NCBI RefSeq assembly: GCF_000835495.1 | Contig: NW_015622546.1 | Span: 3,032,955 to 3,096,954 of the forward strand | Reading direction: 5' to 3' | Length of the DNA stretch: 64,000 nucleotides | From: Cladophialophora immunda | Lineage: Eukaryota; Ascomycota; Eurotiomycetes; Chaetothyriales; Herpotrichiellaceae | In this document: piece by piece, positions 56,619 through 64,000 of the stretch | Layout: each line of letters opens with the position of its first letter | How positions within the stretch are numbered: the first letter of the stretch is position 1 | Position numbers and translations under genes: made by a program | The notes under the pieces: generated by a model | Seen by the model: only the letters and a program-made list of their open reading frames with translations | Told to the model about the DNA's origin: nothing | Databases searched by the model: none

Positions 56619-57677
56619 GGTGGCTACAGCAAAACTGAGCTGAATCTTTTCTTGGACGTTGAAGTCTTTGGATGCTGCAATTTCTTGGGGTTCCTCCCCC
56701 ACGACCGCGGGGTACTCGTACTGTAGGGACTCTAGCTAACTAGTGTTAGTTAGCAAGCTGCCATCGGGCTTACGCCTAGACCGCGCGTCTAGATGGGGAT
56801 TAGTAGTCCCCAGTTCCCCACTGTTCGGGGAATGATAGCCGGAGAGCACGAGCACCCTAGCTTTTCTTTCTCTCGAACTCAAAAAAGTCAAGGACAAGCC
56901 ATGGTTCCTGTGCTTCGGTCAGGTGCCTTGCTATCGAAACTAGTAGGTACCTATCTGTACCGCGTGACGCAAGATGAGCATTCACACTGGCTTGTGGGGA
57001 AAGAGGCTTCACGAGCTTAGCCATCCCATTGCACGAAAGACGTGGAGAGGAAGGATGAGACTTGAGACCACGGCGCAGTTTGGGAAGTTCGAGAGACATC
57101 ACTGCCGCACGGAAGACCTGCTCAGCTGCCTGATCCAAAATGCCAATGCTACGACAAGAAAGCTTCGCCATGGAGCCCCCAGAGCTTGCCTTTCCAAAAT
57201 GCTCCGAGTTGAACGGACAAGCACAAAAGTTTAGAAAAGGTCATAGCTTCCACCAAATGCGAGCAATCGCATTAGACCTGGACAGCCTCACTTATATGAT
57301 GTAGCCCATGCCAGTATCAGGTACCTTGAAATCACATTGTCTATCATATCGGCTCATGACAGGCTCTCGGCTACTGAAAAAGAGCTCAGCAATGGTCGAG
57401 ACTGCGGAACAAACGCGGTTGGAGAAATTCCACAGTTCCGCCCGATTTACCTTTCTATCTACGGCAGTAAACAATACTGGAATTTACTGTTTGCAGATGG
57501 CGCTCGTCCAGAACTGACTCGGATATGTACCTCGGGACTGTCAAAGATCATGAATAAATAGCCAGGCATTCGCCCTTGACATAGCGTTGATGTAGTTCCT
57601 CGATCGCGTGAGCAGTATCACTGAGAGGCACGAATTGTTCTTGCGTCTAACACCATCCTTCTTGTGTTTCAGTCAAA
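56619..57677. promoter_or_regulatory. Divergent promoter between regulator 2 and cyclase gene
   Basis: About 1.06 kb with no gene recognised. Short frames on both strands lack family features. It holds the start regions of both the minus-strand regulator and the plus-strand cyclase gene, so shared control is likely. Confidence 0.4.
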
Positions 57678-58976
57678 ATGACTGTCTGGGATCCAGATTC
57701 CAACAGTTTACCAAAGCTAGAAGAGTTGCCAGCCATCGAGGGCGCTCCCCATTATGCAGCTTGGTTCTGGGGCAAGGACGATGAGGCAAGCTCAATCTCG
57801 CAGCCAACTTGCATCCAGACTGCTAACAGCAATGTTCAGCTGGGTCGACTGAATCTCCTCACGCCAAAGAGAATCGCCAAAGCTGCGTCTCTGATCCAAA
57901 CTGGCGAATCTGCGGGCTTGAAGTCAGTCAAATTCCATCGAAACCGTCTCACTCTTCTTTGGCTGATTTCCTCGTCATCAGTTTCCCCGCAGGGTTACCC
58001 TATCCTACATTTTTTGGACGTGAACCCTTCAAGCACACGCTCAAGCAAGTGAATCCAAGAGCTTATGACGATCTGTATTCCTTGAACACGCAAAGCAGTT
58101 CGCAGTGGGATGGATTTCGCCATGTATGAGACAGGCCGAACCTCGATCTCCCGGATCACTCTTTACTGACAATGATTCCAGGTTGGACATGATCTCGGCG
58201 GAGGCTATATCTGGTACAATCACGTATGGCTCCCTCTTCATTCACGAAACCTAAATCATGCCTGACTTGTGTTCAGACCACTCGAGAACAAATAACAAAC
58301 TCAAGCAAAAATGGCATCCACGCCTGGTCCAAGAAAGGAATTGGTAAGCACAATATACCATTTCGAGCAGTCACCCTGCTGATGCAAGGTCCAGTTGGGC
58401 GAGGCGTCTTGCTCGACTTCTACTCCTTCTCTGGACAGTCCTACCATCCTTTCGATCATCGACACATCTCAGCGCAGGAACTCAAAGCTTGTGCCAAAGC
58501 CCAAAATGTCACGTTCGAATACGGCGATGTCCTGATCGTCCGCACTGGTTGGTCTGATGCCTACAAGATGCTGGATCAAAAGGGGCGAGAAGAGCTCGGA
58601 GCAAAAGGCTATCTGGAGATCACCTTCGCAGGGCTGGACCGTTCGAGAGAAACGATAGAGATGCTACACGACAACTATTTCAGTGCTGTTGCCAGCGATG
58701 CTCCAGCTTTTGAATCCTGGCCTATGGACGACCCAGAGCACTTGCACCATTTCTTGCTCCCACTTTGGGGTGTTCCGATCGGTGAAATGTGGGATCTGGA
58801 TCGACTCGCTGAGCTGTGTAAGAAACACAACAGATACACATTTTTCCTCACCAGCAGTCCGGCGAACGTTGAAGGTCAGTCATCTTCTGAGAGTCACATT
58901 ATTCTGAACTGCAATCTTTCTGACAAAAACAACAGGAGGCGTTGGTAGCTCCCCGAATGCCATCGCCATATTTTGA
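57678..58976 (+). CDS. Cyclase/kynurenine-formamidase-like hydrolase (PF04199 type)
   Basis: Seven exons: 57678-57785, 57840-57945, 57993-58123, 58182-58223, 58277-58343, 58395-58874 and 58936-58976. They total 975 nt, 324 aa, all in frame. Text typical of the fungal 'putative cyclase' family is MTVWDPDS, EGAPHYAAWFWGKDDE, LGRLNLLTPKR, FFGREPFKHTL, QSSSQWDGFRHVGHD, GRGVLLDFYS, FEYGDVLIVRTGW and the C-terminal GGVGSSPNAIAIF. Members are metal-dependent hydrolases that open lactone- or amide-like rings; the metal-binding His residues are probably those in FRHVGHD. The first intron appears to be a GC-AG intron (GCAAGC, TGCTAAC branch, TTCAG). In this cluster it could hydrolyse a BVMO product (inference). 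Confidence 0.85.
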
Positions 58977-59063
58977 CCTGGCTCATAAACATCACACTTA
59001 GATACCGAAACGAGGGAGATTTGGATTGTGATAGAGAGGAAATCAGTGTAGCTAGACATTTCG

Positions 59064-60716
59064 TCACCCTTCCCTATCCTCACAGTGTTCTTCAACAATT
59101 GACTGTTCGTGATCGTCTCCTTTCCCGATAATCTTCTGGACCGTGACCGCAATCCCAGTTCCTTGCTGAGAGAGAGTGGCCAGATCTTCGTCGCCAAACA
59201 GTATCGCAATCTCTTCCAAGCTCTTCCCGCGGGTGTCAGGGTAGTAGAAATAGATGATGGCTGAGAAGATGACAGTCATGATGATGAAGATCAGGAAGAA
59301 CCGCCATCCGATGTCGGCGATGGCCGTTGCCCCTGACTGCGCCCAGAGGATACTTGTCCACATGAACGTCGACGATTGTAGCGACATTCCCTTTGCGCGG
59401 AGATGAGTAGGGAAGAACTCTGAGCTGTAATAGTAGAAAGGCCCCTCGACCGTGCCAGAGTAGGTTGCCACGTAGAGGAACATCATTGCCACCGCAGCAA
59501 TTTTGCCCGACGCATTGTTCACGTGAATGTAAGTCGACGTCAGCCCGGTATAGGCGGAGAGTATAATGGCAAGCATCATCATACCCATGGCCACGAGGGT
59601 AGGACGGCGGAACTTCTCGGTGTAGAACACGCAGCTGAAGGTGAATGGCAGGTTGGTCAGCTGCATCCCTGCCTGCAGAAGAAGCTGTTTCTCGGAGGAA
59701 AAGCCCAGCTGCGAGTAGAGGACGGTGGAGTAGATAGCAATAATCGAGGCGCCCGTGGCTTGAAGCGCGAAGGTGAGGAAGATGGCCATCAAGCTTCGTT
59801 TCCGGTACGACGGTCTCCGGAACATTTCGACCCATGAGGAAGACAAAGTCTTGTTGAGTTCCGTCTGAGTCTGCATCTGAGATATCTCGGCGTTGATAAA
59901 GAGTTCGTCGGCCTCGTTGTCGTTAGAGTGGAATTTGCGCACAATCTCGCGAGCCTCCGAGTCGCGTCCCTTCATTAGGAGAAAGCGAGGTGATTCTGGG
60001 AGCCACCAGAGTGCCACCAGTAGGGGAATGCATGGTACAATGCCAATTGCCAGTGGCCCGCGCCACGCAGTTCCTGATTTGGAGACATGTAAGAAGAAAC
60101 CCACTCCTACGTAACCCGCAAGAGTCTGACCAAGGTTGACAGCCACTCCGTGAAACTGGGTAAATGAACCGCGAACCTCAGGCGGCACCGTTTCCAGGAT
60201 CCATAGTGGGACGGAGATGGACAACATGATTGCGCCCCAACCCGTCCAAAAGCGGAAGACGATGAACATGCCAATGTTGACCGAGCCAGCAGCTAGGGCA
60301 GCAGAGGCACAGACGATCAGTGCGCCTACCAGAATGACGATCTTCCGACCCCAGCGGTCCCCGACCCAGAAGCTGAAGAAGGATCCGAAGAAGCCACCAG
60401 CGAAGAATAGGGACGTGGTAGCACCGATGATGGCCGACTCATTCTTCTTGTCTGTCAACTTCATGTACGAGTAGAATGAGGGCTGTCCAAGTGTAGTGGC
60501 GATGACGCCCAAGTTGTAGGCATATGTGATAGAGCCGAAGCACATGAGTGCCACAATGAGCACCGTCGAGGCTCGAAAGTGTCGCTGCCCCCTGGAGCTA
60601 AGGCTCTCAAGGCGAACGAACTGCTCCGTGGTGCTGGACATGTCGCTAAGCAAGGAAGTTGGTTCTAAGACCTTTGAGTCGGTAAGCTGGAGCGGATTCA
60701 AGATGCTGGTCCTCAT
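59064..60716 (-). CDS. MFS sugar/metabolite transporter
   Basis: Single exon; ATG at 60716 gives 550 aa, and an ATG at 60641 (MSSTTEQFVRL) is an equally good start. It has twelve predicted membrane segments in two groups of six with a cytoplasmic loop after PESPRFLLMKGRDSEA. Sugar-porter signatures are GDRWGRK after TM2-3, VPPEVRG, PESPRFL, FPTHLRAKGMS and the C-terminal YPDTRGKSLEEI. The closest sub-type by text is the Jen1/carboxylate- and sugar-porter-like group of the plasma membrane. It is the only intact transporter here and would import the cluster substrate. Convergent with the cyclase gene, 88 bp apart. Confidence 0.9.
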   Translation of the reverse strand: MRTSILNPLQLTDSKVLEPTSLLSDMSSTTEQFVRLESLSSRGQRHFRASTVLIVALMCFGSITYAYNLGVIATTLGQPSFYSYMKLTDKKNESAIIGATTSLFFAGGFFGSFFSFWVGDRWGRKIVILVGALIVCASAALAAGSVNIGMFIVFRFWTGWGAIMLSISVPLWILETVPPEVRGSFTQFHGVAVNLGQTLAGYVGVGFFLHVSKSGTAWRGPLAIGIVPCIPLLVALWWLPESPRFLLMKGRDSEAREIVRKFHSNDNEADELFINAEISQMQTQTELNKTLSSSWVEMFRRPSYRKRSLMAIFLTFALQATGASIIAIYSTVLYSQLGFSSEKQLLLQAGMQLTNLPFTFSCVFYTEKFRRPTLVAMGMMMLAIILSAYTGLTSTYIHVNNASGKIAAVAMMFLYVATYSGTVEGPFYYYSSEFFPTHLRAKGMSLQSSTFMWTSILWAQSGATAIADIGWRFFLIFIIMTVIFSAIIYFYYPDTRGKSLEEIAILFGDEDLATLSQQGTGIAVTVQKIIGKGDDHEQSIVEEHCEDREG

Positions 60717-61329
60717 TGCCACATGTATCAGACTCGAATGGATGAACCAGGTGGGCAATGTGGATCGAAATTATACCTGCAATGGGGGCGGAATTAGGAA
60801 ACTCCCTTGATCTTCCTGCATCAACCATTTCAGCAAGAAATAAAACGGCTCGCGAGTTCCGCCGCACCTGACCTCCATTATCAAGCAAAGACACGGCATA
60901 GTCTGGGGAAGGACACTCTGCTGCATCAGCTGGAGAATCAGGACTAGTAGGACCCTTGGAATCAAATGTGGTGAGAGGGATCTGCAACATCGAGGCGATA
61001 GACAAGGTGGAATTGTACGGTTAGAACGGCAATGCGGTAAGATCTGCATGTGCCCTATCCATGTGCCTACTACAGCTTGATCCGGAACCATGGCTCGACA
61101 CTGAAGCAGAGTTGCTGTGTGTTGGGCTGGTCAGAGGCCCGACGGAACGAAGTTGCGGTTTGAGAGCGAAGCTTTTAACCGCCAGTTTCTAGCAAACGTT
61201 AAATTGAACCTTTGCTAGCAATAATCGATTAGTTAGGTGTTGAGGACATTCATGGAGCAGAACCCAATCACCACCAAGGCAATCGAAGGCTCCAAATTCT
61301 GAGATTTACTACAATCCACGAGGTTCAGG
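60717..61329. other. Intergenic, no confident gene
   Basis: A minus-strand frame around 60,646-61,005 overlaps the transporter start and has no recognisable family. The stretch should hold the transporter promoter. Confidence 0.4.
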
Positions 61330-62304
61330 ATGGGAAAGCAACTTCGATTCGATGGTTGAGTTTCCATTATCACTGGCGGAGCTAGTGGTATTGGCCGTAC
61401 CCATGCCATGTTGCTTGCATCACGGGGCGCTTTGGTCGTTGTTAACGATCTGCCAGACAAGGTTGAACAGACCCAAGCTGTTGTAAGTGAGATCAAGCAG
61501 GTTGGCGGACGCGCCGCTGTTGTAACAGGAGGAGTCGGTGTCGATGAAGACGCACGGACAATCGAAATGTTCAACCGCATCGATATTGTCATAACAACGC
61601 CAGGATCTCGGGTGGAGGAAACCCAGCCGACACACTCGTTCAAAAAACGCCCGGAGATGGGTTCGAGCGGTTTTTCAGCGTCAATGTCCGCGGACCTCTG
61701 CAGCTAAACCGTGCCGCTTGGGCCGCACATGGTGAAGCAAGGGTACGGCCGGATCCTGTTGACGAGCTCTGCTAATGGGATTGGATGGATGCGCGGTCCT
61801 CATGGGTACGAGGCAGACTATGCCAGTGCCAAAGCGGCTGTGATCACGATGGGCATACAGACCCGCCGGAGCTGGTGGCGAACATGGTATAACTTGCAAC
61901 ACATTGATGCCGTGGGCTTATACGCGCATGGTCGAGGAGACCCTCGAGGGCTCAGAGCTGGGAACCTGGATGCAGCAGAATCTCCGCGCTGAGCAAGTCG
62001 CTGTAGGCGTTCTTCCTGTTCTGCAATAGGACTTTAGAGTGACTGGAGAAGTTTTTTCTGTGCAGGGTAGACGCGTCGCGGGATGTTTCACCCTGACCTG
62101 ACACCAGAGGACGTGGCTGAGAACTGGGACAGCATTTTGGGGGAAACTGGGGACGGGGGACAGCTTCTGGATGTGTTCGAGCAAAGTCAACCGCGCGAAG
62201 AACGTCTGATTGAGGCCATGCTGGAGGAGGGTAAGATCCCGGAGCTCACCTGGTTGGCGCAACAGCCAGTTCAAGATTCCAATATGGTGTCGATGAAGCA
62301 ATAG
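61330..62304 (+). pseudogene. MFE/HSD17B4-type short-chain dehydrogenase, decayed
   Basis: ATG at 61330 gives MGKQLRFDG followed by TGA (61357-61359) where relatives have Arg (CGA to TGA). Then ITGGASGIGRTHAMLLASRGALVVVNDL follows in the same frame. A frameshift near 61,640-61,700 is needed for FFSVNVRGPLQLNRAAW. HMVKQGYGRILLTSSANGIGWM and YEADYASAKAAV carry the catalytic Ser and YxxxK. Later frame changes separate TLMPWAYTRMVEETLEGSELG, DFRVTGEVFSVQGRRVA and EDVAENWDSILGETG. The order is that of the dehydrogenase unit of peroxisomal multifunctional beta-oxidation proteins. It is non-functional. Confidence 0.8.
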
Positions 62305-62860
62305 TAAAATGTAGAATGCCAGATACACGACGTGGAGGAAATTTGTTCATATGCCGCTAGTTCCAGGATGGAATAGGGTGCAAATCTAGGTGAGGGAAGA
62401 GTAAGCTTAATAGCCTAAATTGAGCACTGCTTTAATGACCGGTTGCAAAACTTACAAGCACAAGGAGCCCCGAGGGCCCCCGAAAATTAGGGCAGACATC
62501 ACGTGCATGCTGGGCCGCTTAGGCGGGCGCCCACAAAGACTCACCTGAGCGCGGGGGCTGCTTAGGCGGAGCAATGGCAGGTGTGCCGCCTAAACCTGGA
62601 AATCTAGGGCCGATGGGCGATCGCGTTTTCCGTTCTTCGGCACCGTACATTCTTCCGAATAATTATCTGAATGCTGGAATGACGAGCCGCGCAACAGTAG
62701 CGATGGTGTTCAACGCTATTGACATGAAGATCCTGGCCAGTGAAAGGTACAAGTACATTCCCCCTTGATCTTTCGATTCTCTGAACGGTCAGACTCTTGT
62801 GAAAGAAGCTGTCGAAGAACTACCAGAACCTGAATACGACACCTTTACGAAAAGACAGCC
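62305..62860. other. Intergenic with GC-rich inverted repeat
   Basis: No gene seen. TTAGGCGG (62562-62569) pairs with CCGCCTAA (62586-62593), and a further CTTAGGCGGG copy lies at about 62,518-62,526. Possibly a small foldback or MITE relic, or a regulatory site for BVMO 3. Confidence 0.35.
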
Positions 62861-64000
62861 ATGGCTCCTCTCCCGAACCTTCCAATGAACAATCCCAGAT
62901 CAGATTCTGAAGCCGCTGCGCGGGATTGTGGCTGGGTGACTGTGAACGATCGAGGGTATTCAATACTGGAAAAGCCTCATGGTCTTCCTCGTCCCAAGCG
63001 CGTCATCGTAATCGGGGCCGGGGCGACTGGCATCTGCATGGCAAAATTCTCGGAGAGATTGGCAAATCTTGACTTACAGATATACGAGAAGAATGACGAC
63101 GTCGCGGGAACATGGTGGGAGAACAAGTATCCTGGCTGCGGTTGCGATATTCCAGCTCATATCTACCAATTCAAGTGGGCTATGAATCCCAACTGGTCTC
63201 GCTATTACTCCTCGGCCGAGGAGATCCTTAATTACTTCAAAACCGTCGTCGACTCCCACGGGTTACAAAAATACATCAAGCTGCGACACAGGGTTGTCCA
63301 TGCCAGTTGGAACTCCGAAACCGCAAAATGGGAAGTCCAAGTCCAAGGTCCTGACGGCAATATCTTTAAAGATGAAGGCGACTTTTTAGTCAATGCTTGT
63401 GGTCTATTAAACAATTGGAAATGGCCAGAAATTAAAGGGCTACATAGCTTCAAAGGCAAGCTCCTCCACTCCGCAGCTTGGGACGAGTCTACCGATCTTG
63501 ATGGGAAACGAGTAGCCGTCTTAGGCGCTGGTTCATCTGGCGTCCAAATTGTTGCGAATATCCAACCAATCGTCAAGCAGCTCTATACCTGGATACGGTC
63601 TCCCATTTGGATTAGTATAGGATTCGCGTCCAGATACGCCGGGCCGGATGGTCTAAATTTCAAGTACGGAGAGGATGTCAAGGAAAGATTCTCGTCCGAC
63701 CCTACTAAACATCTTCGATATGTTAAAATGGTAGAGGCGGAGCTTGGACTACGATTTTACTTCAACTTTATCAACACGAAAGACGCTCATATAGCAGAAG
63801 ACTTTTCACGCAAGGAGATGGAGAAAAAACTGTATAAACGGCCAGACCTGATTGAAAAGATTATCCCCACTACGTATGGACCTGGATGCCGTCGCCCAAC
63901 ACCTGGAAATGGATACCTAGAAGCCCTTATGGAGCCAAACGTGATAACCTACACGAAAGACCTTCTGGAGGTGACCCCCACCGGCTTCGTTAATAGCGAC
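62861..64000 (+). CDS. Baeyer-Villiger monooxygenase 3, 5' part
   Basis: ATG at 62861; the frame is open to the window end (380 codons), so the C terminus lies outside. Motifs are VIVIGAGATGI (FAD), GTWWENKYPGCGCDIPAH, the fingerprint-like FKGKLLHSAAW and the NADPH motif VAVLGAGSSGVQ. The GTWWENxYPGxxCDIPxH block and the H-S-x-x-W fingerprint are those of the phenylacetone/steroid-type fungal BVMO group. They differ from the WHWNCYPGARVD form of the other two enzymes here, so it is not a recent duplicate of them. Late residues (ATGF motif) are not visible. Confidence 0.9.
   Translation, partial: MAPLPNLPMNNPRSDSEAAARDCGWVTVNDRGYSILEKPHGLPRPKRVIVIGAGATGICMAKFSERLANLDLQIYEKNDDVAGTWWENKYPGCGCDIPAHIYQFKWAMNPNWSRYYSSAEEILNYFKTVVDSHGLQKYIKLRHRVVHASWNSETAKWEVQVQGPDGNIFKDEGDFLVNACGLLNNWKWPEIKGLHSFKGKLLHSAAWDESTDLDGKRVAVLGAGSSGVQIVANIQPIVKQLYTWIRSPIWISIGFASRYAGPDGLNFKYGEDVKERFSSDPTKHLRYVKMVEAELGLRFYFNFINTKDAHIAEDFSRKEMEKKLYKRPDLIEKIIPTTYGPGCRRPTPGNGYLEALMEPNVITYTKDLLEVTPTGFVNSD

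Noticed and set aside
60646..61091. Minus-strand frames upstream of the intact MFS gene
   Set aside because: No family features and no splice connection that extends the transporter.
62574..62768. 64-codon frame between the SDR relic and BVMO 3
   Set aside because: Starts within the GC-rich inverted repeat and has no recognisable protein features.

Overview
The window is nuclear DNA from a filamentous ascomycete (Pezizomycotina). The evidence is many short introns (about 45-95 bp) with fungal GTRWGT donors and CTRAC-type branch points, Zn2Cys6 and bZIP regulators, DUF7587 and DUF3435 proteins, and a 16-kb AT-rich block whose transposons show the signature of repeat-induced point mutation (RIP). 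No RNA genes, bacterial signals or CRISPR arrays were seen.

Region 1 (1-21,110) is accessory DNA. From left to right it holds a DUF7587-type gene, a coiled-coil gene with two identical six-cysteine clusters, a restriction-endonuclease-like gene, an IS630/Tc1-type DD34E transposase, an uncharacterised fungal gene, BTB and TPR relics, a gene with a (KQPAP)n minisatellite broken by an assembly gap, and a large six-exon DUF3435 gene (20,699 down to 16,366). By manual splicing the DUF3435 gene is a tyrosine recombinase with R, HxxR, H and Y in place, followed by three C2H2-like fingers and an AT-hook tract. It starts about 410 bp inside a sharp compositional border and is transcribed away from it. 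This is the layout expected of a Starship-type giant transposon 'captain' with cargo to its left.

Region 2 (about 21,113-37,022) contains only retroelements. A Ty3/gypsy element (A, minus strand) is cut in its RNase H region exactly at the border with Region 1. Element A sits in the 3' LTR of a second Ty3/gypsy chromovirus (outer B, minus strand). A full-length plus-strand copy of the same family (inner B, 30,974-36,545) is inserted in the leader of outer B, with a 5-bp GAATC target duplication. Inner and outer internal regions have identical length (4,740 bp), so nearly all decay is by substitution, as RIP predicts. The mutation load drops sharply at the right edge.

Region 3 (37,023-64,000) is gene-dense and looks like a metabolic cluster. 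It has an SDR, two paralogous Zn2Cys6 regulators (one with a one-base frameshift), a decayed MFS transporter, a small bZIP-like gene, a decayed class-C beta-lactamase-family hydrolase, two neighbouring Baeyer-Villiger monooxygenases (BVMOs), an NmrA-like oxidoreductase, a cyclase/amidohydrolase-family enzyme, an intact sugar-type MFS transporter, a decayed MFE-type SDR, and a third BVMO running off the right end. The natural reading (inference) is uptake of a cyclic ketone or terpenoid-like compound, alcohol/ketone conversion by SDRs, ring expansion to lactones by BVMOs and hydrolytic opening. Several members are already pseudogenes.
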